Notes under the pieces: generated by a model
Seen by the model: the letters and a program-made list of their open reading frames with translations, nothing else
Databases searched by the model: none
Told to the model about the DNA's origin: nothing
Assembly: GCA_900314455.1 (NCBI GenBank)
Contig: OMVI01000021.1
Location: forward strand, 54,015 to 118,014
Source: an uncultured Prevotella sp.
Lineage (GTDB): Bacteria; Bacteroidota; Bacteroidia; Bacteroidales; Bacteroidaceae
Reading direction: 5' to 3'
DNA length: 64,000 bases
Made by a program: the position numbers and the translations under genes
Shown: piece after piece, positions 27,271-36,767 of the stretch
How the letters are laid out: the number at the start of each line of letters is the position of its first letter
Position numbering within the stretch: the stretch's first letter is position 1

Positions 27271-29115
27271 CTAAACTTTGTGGAAATGCTCCCAGGCTAT
27301 GTTGGCTTTGGCCGGGCCAAGTACTTCTACGAGTTGCTCTTTGGTAGCTTCCTCGATGCGTTTGACACTCTTCAGTTGTTTAAGGAGTAAGTCCTTCGAC
27401 TTCGGTCCTATACCTTTTATGTCGTCCAACTCACTGTGTAGCTGATGTTTAGAACGCTTTTCACGGTGGAAAGTTATGGCATAGCGGTGGACTTCGTCCT
27501 GTATCTGAGTCAGAACGTGGAACAAAGGGCTATCTGTCTTTAAGCCAATGACTTGCGGCGGAAAACCATATAGTAGTTCGTTAGTACGGTGACGGTCGTC
27601 CTTTGCTAGTCCGGCAATAGGGATTTTAAGGTGTAATTCGTCCTCAACGACCTCTCGAACGACATCCATTTGGCCCTTGCCACCATCAGTAATTATGAGG
27701 TCGGGTAGGGGAGTACCCTCTTCCATCATACGGCTGTAGCGCCTTCTGACGACCTCCTGCATTGAAGCATAATCGTCCGGACCAACAACTGTCTTTATAT
27801 TGTATTTCCGGTAGTCCTTACGGGATGGTTTCATGCCTTTATAAACTATGCATCCAGCTACGGCATCCGTGCCCGATATGTTAGAGTTATCGAAGCATTC
27901 AATCTGATAAGGGAGCTTAGGCAACTTTAATTTGTCCTGCAATTCCTTCATTAGATGCGTCTGTTTCTGCTCCGGATTAAGCTTTTCTGCCTGCTTGATA
28001 CGGTCGAATTTATACTGCTTTGCATTCATCTCAGACAGCTCCAGCAAGTGGTGCTTGTCGCCGCGTTGAGGTATGAAGAACTCTGCGTCCTTTATTTTGA
28101 AGTCAAGAGGGAAGGGGACGATAATCTCTTTGGCAGTGCTGCCGAAACGCTGGCGTATTTCCGGTATTGCATCGTTGAGCAGTTCCTCGTCAGTCTCATC
28201 AAGTTTACGCTTATATTCGTATGTGAAACTTTGGTTGATGGCACCTTTTTTGACGTGGATATAGTTGACGAACGCGTTCTTTTTCATGTCATCGTCAACG
28301 ATTGTAAACACGTCAACGTCGGTGATAGTATGGCTGACAATCTCGCTCTTTGCCGCGAAATTGTCCAATGCTATTATGCGTTGCTTACACTCCTCGGCAC
28401 GTTCGAACTGCAATTTCTCGGCATACTCCGACATCTTTTGCCGTAAATAATCCTCTACATCACGTGTGTTTCCCTTCAAAATCTCGCGTGCCTGACGTAT
28501 GTTTTCTTGATAATCATCGTACGATTGCTTGTCGATGCACGGTCCGCCACAGTTGTGAATGTGATACTCCAGGCATGGTTTGAATTCTCCTTTCTGTATC
28601 CTTTCAGGTGTCAGAGGCAACCTGCACGTGCGTGGCTTGTACACCTTCTTGATAATATCAAGTATGGCATACATTGAACTAATGTGTGAATAAGGTCCGT
28701 AGAACTGTCCGTAACGCTTATTGATTTTACGTGTTTTGAATATGCGAGGGTAGTATTCTTTCGTCACGCATATACTTGGATAGGTCTTTCCGTCCTTCAA
28801 CAGTACGTTGTAACGGGGCTGATACTGTTTTATGAGTTGGTTCTCTATGAGCAGTGCGTCCTCTTCTGAATTGACGACAGAGTAGGAGATGTCCTGTATT
28901 TTGGAAACGAGCACCTTCGTTTTGTACCTGTCTACCTCTTTATGGAAGTATGACGAGACGCGGTTCTTTAAGTCTTTGGCTTTACCTACATATATAATTT
29001 TACCTCCCTCATCTATTTTGGCATCATAGTATTGGTATGTGCCTGGCTTGTGGGGGAGGTTCAATACGATGTTCTTAAGGTATGCTAAACGCTTCTCGTT
29101 TTCTTCTTTTGTCAT
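27271..29115 (-). CDS. uvrC: Excinuclease ABC subunit C
   Basis: Nuclease that makes both incisions in UvrABC nucleotide excision repair. 614 residues: an N-terminal GIY-YIG domain (KPGTYQYYDAKIDEGGKIIYVGKAKDLKNR, split here: GTYQYYD and IIYVGKAKDLKNRVSSYF), a cysteine-bearing segment near 185 (CRLPLTPERIQKGEFKPCLE), a UVR motif near 225, an RNase H-like C-terminal nuclease (IECFDNSNISGTDAV; LIITDGGKGQ), and tandem helix-hairpin-helix motifs at the end (LDDIKGIGPKSKDLLL). It begins 39 bases from a parS-like site. Secure. Confidence 0.97.
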   Translation of the reverse strand: MTKEENEKRLAYLKNIVLNLPHKPGTYQYYDAKIDEGGKIIYVGKAKDLKNRVSSYFHKEVDRYKTKVLVSKIQDISYSVVNSEEDALLIENQLIKQYQPRYNVLLKDGKTYPSICVTKEYYPRIFKTRKINKRYGQFYGPYSHISSMYAILDIIKKVYKPRTCRLPLTPERIQKGEFKPCLEYHIHNCGGPCIDKQSYDDYQENIRQAREILKGNTRDVEDYLRQKMSEYAEKLQFERAEECKQRIIALDNFAAKSEIVSHTITDVDVFTIVDDDMKKNAFVNYIHVKKGAINQSFTYEYKRKLDETDEELLNDAIPEIRQRFGSTAKEIIVPFPLDFKIKDAEFFIPQRGDKHHLLELSEMNAKQYKFDRIKQAEKLNPEQKQTHLMKELQDKLKLPKLPYQIECFDNSNISGTDAVAGCIVYKGMKPSRKDYRKYNIKTVVGPDDYASMQEVVRRRYSRMMEEGTPLPDLIITDGGKGQMDVVREVVEDELHLKIPIAGLAKDDRHRTNELLYGFPPQVIGLKTDSPLFHVLTQIQDEVHRYAITFHREKRSKHQLHSELDDIKGIGPKSKDLLLKQLKSVKRIEEATKEQLVEVLGPAKANIAWEHFHKV

Positions 29116-29153
29116 CTTGTAAATCCCTAATTCAGAATTGTTTCCATAAAAGT

Positions 29154-29169
29154 TGTTTCACGTGAAACA
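29154..29169. promoter_or_regulatory. parS-like ParB binding site
   Basis: TGTTTCACGTGAAACA is a perfect 16-base palindrome identical to the widely conserved chromosomal parS consensus (TGTTNCACGTGAAACA). It lies between uvrC and apt, and a second site is 710 bases away. No parA or parB gene is in the window, so binding is inferred. Confidence 0.8.
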
Positions 29170-29175
29170 AACAAA

Positions 29176-29310
29176 AGCCCCACCAAGCCTCCCCACTGGG
29201 GAGGATGTTGATGTGACTTGTGGATGCTTCTGCCAAATTTCTATCCAGCGTAATTAATACTTTATGACTGTGTTTAAACAGCCTCCCCATTCGGGGAGGC
29301 TTGGAGAGGC
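29176..29310. repeat. GC-rich hairpin repeat, widely spaced inverted pair
   Basis: Forward arm 29178-29210 (CCCACCAAGCCTCCCCACTG then GGGAGGATGTTG), reverse arm 29273-29310 (TTTAAACAGCCTCCCCATTC then GGGGAGGCTTGGAGAGG). It fills the space between the parS-like site and the apt stop. Confidence 0.85.
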
Positions 29311-29312
29311 AT

Positions 29313-29846
29313 TTAGAATTTTAAAAGTGATGTTACCTCAATTCCTTTTTCCTCGAACAGCTTGCGGGCGTCGGGGAATTCAGAATGCAGTTCAATGATG
29401 AAGTTGCAGTATATCTTCTTTGGATGGAACTTCTCGACGAGTTCGCAAGCAGCGTTCATTGTGCCACCTGTTGCGAGCAAATCGTCGTGGAGAAGGACGA
29501 TGTCATTCTCATCGATAGCATCCTCGTGTATTTCTATTGTGTCTATTCCATACTCCTTAGCGTAGCTTTGCTGCACCGTCTTACATGGCAGTTTGCCAGG
29601 CTTACGGCAAAGAACGACACCGGCATTGAGGCGCGTTGCTACTGCTGATGACATTACGAAGCCACGGCTTTCTATGCCGACAATCTTTGTAATGCCCTTG
29701 TCTTTGTAGAAGTCTACCATCGTATCGCTGATTTCTTTCAGGCATTCAGCGTCCTTGAACAGGGTAGTAACGTCTCTAAAATTCACTCCTTTGATAGGCC
29801 AATCCGGTATTGTTCTCAGATGAGCCATTAGTAATTCTTTGTTCAT
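29313..29846 (-). CDS. apt: Adenine phosphoribosyltransferase
   Basis: Purine salvage enzyme that converts adenine and PRPP to AMP. It has 177 residues from the ATG at 29846; a TTG two codons earlier is less likely. The PRPP-binding loop is VLLHDDLLATGGTMNAA near residue 125. Other family blocks are PIKGVNFRDVTTLF near 18, VGIESRGFVM near 58 and RKPGKLPCKT near 82. The gene is bracketed by two parS-like sites (29154-29169 and 29880-29895). It probably belongs to one transcript with mnmG upstream. Confidence 0.96.
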   Translation of the reverse strand: MNKELLMAHLRTIPDWPIKGVNFRDVTTLFKDAECLKEISDTMVDFYKDKGITKIVGIESRGFVMSSAVATRLNAGVVLCRKPGKLPCKTVQQSYAKEYGIDTIEIHEDAIDENDIVLLHDDLLATGGTMNAACELVEKFHPKKIYCNFIIELHSEFPDARKLFEEKGIEVTSLLKF

Positions 29847-29879
29847 TCTCAATGAGTTATAATGTTAATATTCAATTTT

Positions 29880-29895
29880 TGTTTCACGTGAAACG
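29880..29895. promoter_or_regulatory. Second parS-like ParB binding site
   Basis: TGTTTCACGTGAAACG keeps 15 of 16 parS consensus bases, including the full GTTTCACGTGAAAC core. It lies in the 69-base gap between mnmG and apt. Confidence 0.75.
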
Positions 29896-29915
29896 CTCGA
29901 ACATTTCGCAGATTT

Positions 29916-31793
29916 TTATCTTCCCATCAATACTAATAATACATTTATATCGCTTGGTGACACACCCGGAATTCGACTGGCTTGTGCGATGGTTTCGGGC
30001 TGTATGCGTTCGAGCTTCTGACGGCATTCCGTTGAGAGGTCGTGCATTTCCGAATAGTTGAAGTGACCCTTGATTTTGATATTCTCAAGACGGTGCATCT
30101 TATCGGCAAAGACACGCTCGCGTTCTATATAACCTTTATACTTGATGCGCACCTCTACAGCTTCGGCGATTTCTTCGCGTCTGTTTTTCGGTGAATTCAG
30201 AATTTCCTTCAAACTCGGAACGAGCTCTGTCAGTGTCTTAAGATTTACCTGGGGACGTGAGAGTAAGTCAGAAATCTTAGTCCTTCCCTTAATAGGAGAG
30301 GTACCGGCGCTTTCCAAGAAACCGTTAATCTCTGTCGGAGTAACATCCGTTGTTTTGCAAAATTCTTCGATTCTATCGATATTTTCTTTCTTCTCAAGCC
30401 ACCAGTCGTAACGTTCCCGTGTGGCTAGTCCGAGCTTGTATGATTTCTCCGTGAGACGTGCATCTGCATCGTCTTGTCTAAGCAGTATGCGATATTCTGC
30501 GCGAGAGGTAAACATACGGTACGGCTCATCGACTCCTTTGGTAGTTAAATCGTCGATTAAAACGCCGATATAGCTTTCATCACGATGCATGTTGAATGGC
30601 TCGCTGCCTCCACAGAACAGAGCTGCATTGATGCCGGCGGCGGTTCCCTGTCCACCAGCTTCTTCGTAGCCGGTTGTTCCGTTTACTTGTCCGGCAAGGA
30701 AAAGACCACCTATAACTTTCGATTCCAGCGAGTGTTTCAGTTGTGTTGGGTCGAAATAATCGTATTCTATAGCGTAGCCAGGACGATAGATTTTAGCGTC
30801 CCGCAGTGCCGGTATTTTATGAATAGCTTTCAATTGAGTTTCCCAAGGCATGCTTGAGGAGAAACCGTTGAGATACATTTCATTCGTTTCCGTGCCTTCA
30901 GGCTCCAGAAATAGTGGATGGCTGTTCCTGTCGGGGAATGTAACAAGCTTCGTTTCTATCGACGGGCAGTACCGTGGTCCGGTGCTCTGGATTTGTCCGT
31001 TGAATAGGGGAGAATTGGCTAGGTCAGCCCGAAGTATCTCGTGCACTTCCTCATTGGTGCTGCATGTCCAGCATGGAAGTTGGGGTAGGGCACGGTGAGG
31101 TCCCATAAAAGAGAACTGATGGAAATCGTTCTCGCCCGGCTGCGGTTCCATATCCTCGAAGTGGACTGAACGTTTGTCGATGCGGACAGGCGTTCCCGTT
31201 TTCATTCTTCCTACGCGGACGCCCCAGCGTGCGATGCTTTCAGAGAAATTGTGGACGGCAGGTTCGGCGCATCTTCCGCCTTCTACCTTCTTGTGTCCGA
31301 TATGCATGAGACCATTGAGGAATGTTCCCGCGGTCACGATTACAGCCTTTGCATGGAATTCAATGCCCCAGATGGTGCGCACCCCGATGACCGCTTTCGT
31401 CTTCTCGTCTACAAGAAGCTCTTCGGCTTCATCCTGAAATATGTCGAGGTTTGGCGTGTTGTCGAGGACCTTCCGCCATTGCCAGATGAACTTTCCACGG
31501 TCGCACTGAGCCCGCGGACTCCATACGGCAGGTCCTTTCGAACGGTTCAGCATTCGGAACTGTATCGCCGTAGCGTCAGTTACCAGTCCCATCTGACCTC
31601 CGAGGGCGTCAATCTCACGCACGATTTGTCCCTTTGCAATACCACCAACAGCCGGATTGCAACTCATCTGGCCTATTTTGTTCATGTCCATCGTTATCAG
31701 GCAGGTCTTGGCACCCATGTTTGCTGCCGCCGTTGCAGCCTCGCAGCCAGCGTGTCCGCCTCCTATGACGAGGACGTCGTAATTGAAATTCAT
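29916..31793 (-). CDS. mnmG: tRNA uridine-5-carboxymethylaminomethyl modification enzyme MnmG
   Basis: FAD protein that, with MnmE, installs carboxymethylaminomethyl groups on wobble uridine 34 of certain tRNAs. The 625 residues include the FAD-binding DVLVIGGGHAGCEAA at 6-20, family signatures GQMSCNPAVGGIAKG near 43 and GPRYCPSIETK near 275, and the conserved late block FTSRAEYRILLRQDNADxR-like FTSRAEYRILLRQDDADAR near 430. A canonical promoter is upstream. MnmG (formerly GidA) often lies near the replication origin, which fits the parS-like sites beside it. Confidence 0.97.
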   Translation of the reverse strand: MNFNYDVLVIGGGHAGCEAATAAANMGAKTCLITMDMNKIGQMSCNPAVGGIAKGQIVREIDALGGQMGLVTDATAIQFRMLNRSKGPAVWSPRAQCDRGKFIWQWRKVLDNTPNLDIFQDEAEELLVDEKTKAVIGVRTIWGIEFHAKAVIVTAGTFLNGLMHIGHKKVEGGRCAEPAVHNFSESIARWGVRVGRMKTGTPVRIDKRSVHFEDMEPQPGENDFHQFSFMGPHRALPQLPCWTCSTNEEVHEILRADLANSPLFNGQIQSTGPRYCPSIETKLVTFPDRNSHPLFLEPEGTETNEMYLNGFSSSMPWETQLKAIHKIPALRDAKIYRPGYAIEYDYFDPTQLKHSLESKVIGGLFLAGQVNGTTGYEEAGGQGTAAGINAALFCGGSEPFNMHRDESYIGVLIDDLTTKGVDEPYRMFTSRAEYRILLRQDDADARLTEKSYKLGLATRERYDWWLEKKENIDRIEEFCKTTDVTPTEINGFLESAGTSPIKGRTKISDLLSRPQVNLKTLTELVPSLKEILNSPKNRREEIAEAVEVRIKYKGYIERERVFADKMHRLENIKIKGHFNYSEMHDLSTECRQKLERIQPETIAQASRIPGVSPSDINVLLVLMGR

Positions 31794-31816
31794 GTAGTCT
31801 CTCCTTTAATCCGGCG

Positions 31817-31847
31817 CAAAGTTAGTGCAAAAGAGTGGTATGGCAAA
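31817..31847 (-). promoter_or_regulatory. mnmG promoter
   Basis: Minus-strand TTTG (plus 31844-31847), 19-base spacer, TAACTTTG (plus 31817-31824), 24 bases before the mnmG ATG: a full consensus match. In the 380 bases between mnmG and frdC I see only this and the frd promoter. Confidence 0.8.
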
Positions 31848-32034
31848 GAAAAACAAAATTTTTATTTTTCATCTCCCAACGCTTTGATAGCCAACTTTCT
31901 TATTGCTTTTGGTGCCCCGTCGTGGTCGGTTTGCCTTACATTCTGATACCATTTGGACACAGCAAGAGTGCCATAGGGCGTCGGTGATATTTAGTATTAG
32001 CACAAATATTTTTGGAATTTTTATAAAGAAAGAC

Positions 32035-32065
32035 TTTGTTTTATCATTTTAATATAGTAATTTTG
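32035..32065 (+). promoter_or_regulatory. frdCAB promoter
   Basis: TTTG at 32035-32038, 19-base spacer, TAATTTTG at 32058-32065. The implied leader to the frdC ATG at 32174 is about 100 bases and could carry regulation. Confidence 0.8.
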
Positions 32066-32173
32066 CCGTGAAAATACCTATTAGTGGGTATTGTTCAGCT
32101 ATTCATCGTTAGACAGGGAGATGTTATCGGTAGATTTTTCTAACAATTTAATATATTAAATAATACAACATTT

Positions 32174-32860
32174 ATGTGGTTAATCAATTCACCTATCGGT
32201 AGAAAGGTAGTCATGTCACTGACTGGTATCTGCCTTATTCTATTCCTGACCTTCCACTGTTGCATGAATGTCGTTGCCTTCTTCTCAGGCGACGGTTATG
32301 ACGAAGTGTGTGAGTTCCTGGGTTCAAATTGGTATGCTGTCGTTGGAACGCTGGTACTTGCTGCTCTTGCAGTATGCCATATTGTTTACGCCTTCATACT
32401 TACGGCACAGAACCGCCGTGCCCGTGGTAACGAGCGCTATGCTGTCACCGACCGCCGTCCGGAAGTTTCATGGGCTTCACAGAACATGCTTGTGCTGGGT
32501 ATTATCATCCTTTGCGGTCTTGTTCTGCACCTCTACAACTTCTGGGGACACATGATGTTCGCCGAGCTTGCAGGTATTCCTGTTGCCAATGACCCTGCTG
32601 ACGGCTTCGCATGGATACAGGACACGTTCTCTAATCCAGTGTTCTCTATTCTCTATCTTGTTTGGATTTGCGCACTGTGGTTCCATCTCACTCACGGATT
32701 CTGGAGCGCAATGCAGACTCTCGGTTGGAGTGGTAAGATATGGTTGAAGCGCTGGCAGACCATCGGCGTTGTCTATGTAACCATACTTCTTGGTATCTTC
32801 GCATTCTTGGTTCTCTCCTTCTGGCTCGGCTTCGCACCTAGTTATTGCGCCGGACTCTAA
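32174..32860 (+). CDS. frdC: Fumarate reductase/succinate dehydrogenase cytochrome b subunit
   Basis: Membrane anchor of the quinol:fumarate reductase, a diheme cytochrome b that takes electrons from menaquinol. The 228 residues have five hydrophobic helices; candidate heme-ligating histidines are in FLTFHCCMNV (helix I), AVCHIVYAF (helix II), CGLVLHLYNFWGH (helix III) and ALWFHLTHGFW (helix IV). This single-subunit, five-helix anchor is the type used by Bacteroidota. It is first in the frdCAB operon, 129 bases before frdA. Confidence 0.93.
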   Translation: MWLINSPIGRKVVMSLTGICLILFLTFHCCMNVVAFFSGDGYDEVCEFLGSNWYAVVGTLVLAALAVCHIVYAFILTAQNRRARGNERYAVTDRRPEVSWASQNMLVLGIIILCGLVLHLYNFWGHMMFAELAGIPVANDPADGFAWIQDTFSNPVFSILYLVWICALWFHLTHGFWSAMQTLGWSGKIWLKRWQTIGVVYVTILLGIFAFLVLSFWLGFAPSYCAGL

Positions 32861-32989
32861 ACAGGGGAAAGAGAGTTTATGGTCTTTAGCAAGCTTGACG
32901 GTTGTTTGCAATCGATCTGAAATAATGCGCTAATAGACTATAACTCAATAACTTATAAACTCAAAAACTCATAAACTTAGAATAAGATT

Positions 32990-34939
32990 ATGGCTAATCA
33001 AATAGATTCAAGAATTCCTGAAGGCCCGCTGGCCGAGAAATGGACCAACTATAAGGCTCATCAGAAACTCGTAAACCCAGCCAACAAGCGTAAGCTCGAC
33101 ATCATTGTCGTTGGTACCGGACTTGCCGGTGCATCGGCAGCAGCCTCACTTGGTGAGATGGGTTTCCACGTTATCAACTTCTGTATTCAGGATTCACCGC
33201 GCCGTGCACACTCTATCGCAGCACAGGGCGGTATCAATGCAGCTAAGAATTACCAGAATGACGGTGACTCTGTCTACCGTTTGTTCTATGATACAATCAA
33301 AGGTGGTGACTATCGTGCTCGTGAGGCAAACGTCTATCGTCTTGCTGAGGTGAGCGCAAACATCATCGACCAGTGTGTTGCACAGGGCGTTCCTTTCGCT
33401 CGTGAGTATGGTGGTATGCTCGCCAACCGTTCTTTCGGTGGTGTGCAGGTTTGCCGTACATTCTACGCAAAGGGTCAGACCGGTCAGCAGCTTCTGCTCG
33501 GTGCTTACTCATCTCTTATGAAAGAGGTTCACAACGGTACCGTTGAGCTCCACACCCGCACAGAGATTGAGGACATCGTCATCATCGACGGCCGTTGCCG
33601 TGGTGTCATTGCCAAGAACCTTATCACAGGTAAGCTGGAGCGTTATGGCGCACATGCTGTCTGCCTCGCTACCGGCGGATACGGCAACACCTACTTCCTC
33701 TCGACCAATGCTATGGGCTGCAACTGCACCGCAGCTGTACAGGCATACCGTAAGGGAGCTTATTTCGCTAATCCATGTTTCGTCCAGATTCACCCGACTT
33801 GTATCCCTGTCCATGGCGACAAGCAGTCGAAGTTGACCCTTATGTCAGAGTCTCTCCGTAACGACGGCCGCATTTGGGTACCGAAGAACCTCGAGGATGC
33901 TAAAAAACTACAGCGTGGTGAAATTCAGGGACGCGATATTCCGGAAGAGGATAGGGACTACTACTTGGAGCGCCGTTACCCTGCTTTCGGTAACTTGGTA
34001 CCTCGTGACGTTGCATCACGTGCCGCTAAGGAGCGCACCGATGCCGGTTACGGTGTCAACAACACAGGTCTGGCTGTATTCCTCGACTTCTCTGAGGCTT
34101 TCCAGCGCCTCGGTCGCAAGCGTGTTGATGAGCGTTACGGTAACCTCTTCGACATGTATCAGGAAATCACCGACGTAGATCCGCACGAGAACCCGATGAT
34201 GATCTTCCCGGCAATCCACTACACCATGGGTGGTCTTTGGGTCGACTACGAGCTCCAGACTAGCATTAAGGGCCTGTTCGCACTTGGTGAGTGCAACTTC
34301 TCCGACCACGGTGCAAACCGCCTCGGTGCTTCTGCTCTGATGCAGGGTCTTAGCGATGGTTACTTCGTAATTCCTTACACAATGCAGAACTACCTCTCCG
34401 ACCAGATTCAGGTACCACATATCGATACCAATGCGCCTGAGTTCGACGAGGCAGAAAAGGCAGTACAGGCTGAAATCGACCGCATCTACAACATCAAGGG
34501 TGACGAGAGTGTCGACCATATCCATAAGAAACTCTACCACATTATGTGGGATTATGTAGGCATGGCACGCAACGAGGCTGGCCTGAAAAAGGCTCTCGCA
34601 ATGCTCAAGGACATCCGTAAGGAGTTCAACGAGCACGTTCGCATACCAGGAAGCAAGGAAGGTCTCAACACCGAACTTGACAAGGCTATCCACCTTCGTG
34701 ACTTCATCACTATGGGCGAGCTCATCGCTTATGATGCTCTGGAGCGTAACGAGAGCTGCGGAGGACACTTCCGTGAGGAGAGCCAGACCGAGGATGGTGA
34801 GGCTAAGCGTGACGACGAGCACTACATGTATGTAGCTTGCTGGCAGTACCAGGGCTCTGACGACGTCGCTCCTACACTGCTCAAGGAACCTCTGAACTAT
34901 CAGTACATTAAGGTTCAAGTACGTAACTATAAGAAATAG
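32990..34939 (+). CDS. frdA: Fumarate reductase/succinate dehydrogenase flavoprotein subunit
   Basis: Catalytic subunit that reduces fumarate to succinate, the terminal step of fumarate respiration and the source of succinate in fermenting Bacteroidales. 649 residues: FAD dinucleotide fold [19 protein letters not shown] near residue 40, the [14 protein letters not shown] block (71-84) bearing the histidine that binds FAD covalently in this family, and the active-site regions HPTCIP and [18 protein letters not shown], with [20 protein letters not shown] near 430. The gap before frdA contains AACTCATAAA-like direct repeats. A GC-rich hairpin repeat follows. Confidence 0.96.
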   Translation: MANQIDSRIPEGPLAEKWTNYKAHQKLVNPANKRKLDIIVVGTGLAGASAAASLGEMGFHVINFCIQDSPRRAHSIAAQGGINAAKNYQNDGDSVYRLFYDTIKGGDYRAREANVYRLAEVSANIIDQCVAQGVPFAREYGGMLANRSFGGVQVCRTFYAKGQTGQQLLLGAYSSLMKEVHNGTVELHTRTEIEDIVIIDGRCRGVIAKNLITGKLERYGAHAVCLATGGYGNTYFLSTNAMGCNCTAAVQAYRKGAYFANPCFVQIHPTCIPVHGDKQSKLTLMSESLRNDGRIWVPKNLEDAKKLQRGEIQGRDIPEEDRDYYLERRYPAFGNLVPRDVASRAAKERTDAGYGVNNTGLAVFLDFSEAFQRLGRKRVDERYGNLFDMYQEITDVDPHENPMMIFPAIHYTMGGLWVDYELQTSIKGLFALGECNFSDHGANRLGASALMQGLSDGYFVIPYTMQNYLSDQIQVPHIDTNAPEFDEAEKAVQAEIDRIYNIKGDESVDHIHKKLYHIMWDYVGMARNEAGLKKALAMLKDIRKEFNEHVRIPGSKEGLNTELDKAIHLRDFITMGELIAYDALERNESCGGHFREESQTEDGEAKRDDEHYMYVACWQYQGSDDVAPTLLKEPLNYQYIKVQVRNYKK

Positions 34940-34940
34940 G

Positions 34941-34985
34941 AGCCTCCCCAAGCCCCTCCGAATGGAGGGGATGTCTGATTACCGA
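34941..34985. repeat. Single GC-rich hairpin repeat unit inside the frd operon
   Basis: GCCTCCCCAAGCCCCTCCG then AATGGAGGGGATGTCTGATTACC is one forward-sense unit without an inverted partner, placed between frdA and frdB. In the transcript it would form a hairpin at the frdA 3' end and could affect the relative levels of frdA and frdB. Confidence 0.85.
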
Positions 34986-35036
34986 AAGGCTCAGACAGTG
35001 GTAAAGTTTCAATAACAATAAAGAATTCAAATACAA

Positions 35037-35792
35037 ATGGACACTAACATATCATTCACTTTGAAAGTATGGCGTCAGAATGGTCCTAAGGAAAAGGGTC
35101 ATTTCGATACCTTCGAGATGCAGGACATCCCCGGAGATACCTCATTCCTCGAAATGTTGGACATCCTGAACGAGCAGCTTATAGAAGATGGCAAGGAGCC
35201 ATTCGTCTTCGACCACGACTGTCGTGAGGGTATCTGCGGCATGTGCTCGCTCTATATCAACGGTCATCCACACGGACCTGCACAGGGAGCAACAACCTGC
35301 CAGCTCTACATGCGTCGTTTCCACGATGGCGATGTCATCACCGTTGAGCCATGGCGCTCGGCTGCTTTCCCTGTCATCAAGGACTGTATGGTCGACCGTT
35401 CAGCATTCGACAAGATTATAGCTGCCGGTGGTTACACATCAGTACGTACCGGTCAGGCACAGGATGCCAATGCTATCCTTATCCCGAAGGAGAACGCCGA
35501 CGAGGCTATGGACTGCGCAACATGCATCGGCTGTGGCGCTTGTGTAGCCGCTTGTAAGAACGGTTCTGCAATGCTCTTCGTATCTTCTAAGGTCAGCCAG
35601 TTTGCTCTGCTGCCTCAGGGACGCCCCGAAGCTGCCAAGCGCGCTAAGGCTATGGTCATGAAGATGGAAGAACTCGGCTTCGGAAACTGCACCAATACCC
35701 GCGCTTGCGAGGCTGAATGCCCGAAGAACGAGTCCATCGCCAACATTGCCCGCTTGAACCGCGAGTTCATCAAGGCAAAACTTGCTGATTAA
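35037..35792 (+). CDS. frdB: Fumarate reductase/succinate dehydrogenase iron-sulfur subunit
   Basis: Carries electrons from the cytochrome b subunit to the flavoprotein through three iron-sulfur clusters. In the 251-residue protein the plant-type [2Fe-2S] ligands are Cys62, Cys67, Cys70 and Cys88 ([16 protein letters not shown]). The second domain has [14 protein letters not shown] (Cys162, 165, 168, 175 region) and [16 protein letters not shown] near 220 for the other two clusters. Last gene of frdCAB, ended by a clear terminator. Confidence 0.96.
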   Translation: MDTNISFTLKVWRQNGPKEKGHFDTFEMQDIPGDTSFLEMLDILNEQLIEDGKEPFVFDHDCREGICGMCSLYINGHPHGPAQGATTCQLYMRRFHDGDVITVEPWRSAAFPVIKDCMVDRSAFDKIIAAGGYTSVRTGQAQDANAILIPKENADEAMDCATCIGCGACVAACKNGSAMLFVSSKVSQFALLPQGRPEAAKRAKAMVMKMEELGFGNCTNTRACEAECPKNESIANIARLNREFIKAKLAD

Positions 35793-35815
35793 TCCACTCA
35801 TGTTTATATATTGCG

Positions 35816-35850
35816 AAGCCCGTTGGACGTGATGTTCGGCGGGCTTTTTT
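35816..35850 (+). terminator. Rho-independent terminator of frdCAB
   Basis: AAGCCCG (35816-35822) and CGGGCTT (35840-35846) form the stem, followed by TTTTTT, 24 bases after the frdB stop. Confidence 0.9.
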
Positions 35851-35962
35851 CGTATTGCCATATTTGTCGATTTGTGGGTGAAAGTAAACCATGTTTTTTT
35901 CGGAAAGTTGTGTTTTAGTCTGTTGTTTGGTTGCTGTTTTCTGCCGTTTAGTCCTAATCCTA

Positions 35963-35993
35963 TTGATTCGTGTTTAGCTTTTGCCTATCTTTG
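35963..35993 (+). promoter_or_regulatory. Promoter of the broken lipoprotein gene
   Basis: TTG at 35963-35965, 20-base spacer, TATCTTTG at 35986-35993, 39 bases before the ATG at 36033. The promoter is intact although the gene is not. Confidence 0.7.
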
Positions 35994-36032
35994 TGGCAAC
36001 AAAACAATTATTAACTGCTAAACTCATACATT

Positions 36033-36767
36033 ATGGAAAAGATTAAAATCAACAAGTGGCTTAGTACTGTTGTGACAACGTTAAGTCTTTTATTGCTGAC
36101 CTTGGCTGCATTTTCATGTAGTAGCGATGAAGATGATGTCATTTCAGATGCTATCGACAACATCCAGTCTGATGAAGCTGAGGACCCTGAAGACGACAAT
36201 TCTGATAGCGATGATGGCATAGTTAAATTCTCTACAGGCGTGTCGGACATAAACTCTAAGGCATCCGCTTACGAATCCAACAGAGGCTATGAGTGGTCTA
36301 TAGGAGAATGGATTGAAATCTATTCTGACGACTTCTCTCTTTCAGATATTACCTGGACTGCATCCGATTCATGGCTATACGTGTCGAAAATTCGTTGAGT
36401 TTATCGCAAAAGCGAAACATATGGAGGGTCAGTTAAGGACCATTCGAAGGTCACGGTTTATGTTGCCAACTCCGCCAACTATGGCAGCACACGCACGGGC
36501 TACATCTATCCTGTTGTCACAATCAATGGAAAGAAATACAAGGGACAGTTTACCCTGCGCCAGCAAGGCTCCAGTGGTGGCGGTGGAAGTACCGGAGGAA
36601 GCAGTTGAGGAACAGAAACTGGCAGCGGAGGAGCCAAAAAGCACAGATGTACGTCATGCATGGGAACCGGCAGATGTACCGCCAACAACTGCATGAGTGG
36701 AAGATGTATAAAGTGCGGAGGTACCGGTAAGTGCCGCTACTGTGGTGGAACTGGTTACGACTACTAA
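36033..36767 (+). pseudogene. Lipoprotein with BACON-like domain and CxxCxGxG zinc-ribbon tail, broken by two in-frame TGA codons
   Basis: One reading frame of 244 codons runs from ATG 36033 to TAA 36765 but is interrupted by TGA at 36396-36398 and 36606-36608. The parts make sense as one protein. First is a lipoprotein signal (LAAFSC) and an acidic spacer (DEAEDPEDDNSDSDD). Then comes a beta-sandwich like the BACON domain (DITWTASDSWLYVSKIR, stop, VYRKSETYGGSVKDHSKVTV, NYGSTRTGYIYP, GQFTLRQQG), and a Gly/Ser linker holding the second stop. Last is a DnaJ-like cysteine tail (CTSCMGTGRC, CIKCGGTGKCRYCGGTG). Both stops are one base from CGA or GGA. Other genes here end in TGA, so general recoding is unlikely. 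Recent inactivation is my reading; sequencing error or readthrough remain possible. Only the first 121 codons would be made. Confidence 0.75.

Noticed and set aside
34016-34951. 311-codon minus-strand frame opposite frdA
   Set aside because: frdA is certain; the antisense product is low in sense and rich in Val/Leu from reverse-read codons.
36396-36608. TGA codons read as selenocysteine or as a recoded sense codon
   Set aside because: Other genes in the window end in TGA (for example porZ and the GtrB-like gene), and neither site sits in a redox motif or before an evident SECIS-like hairpin.
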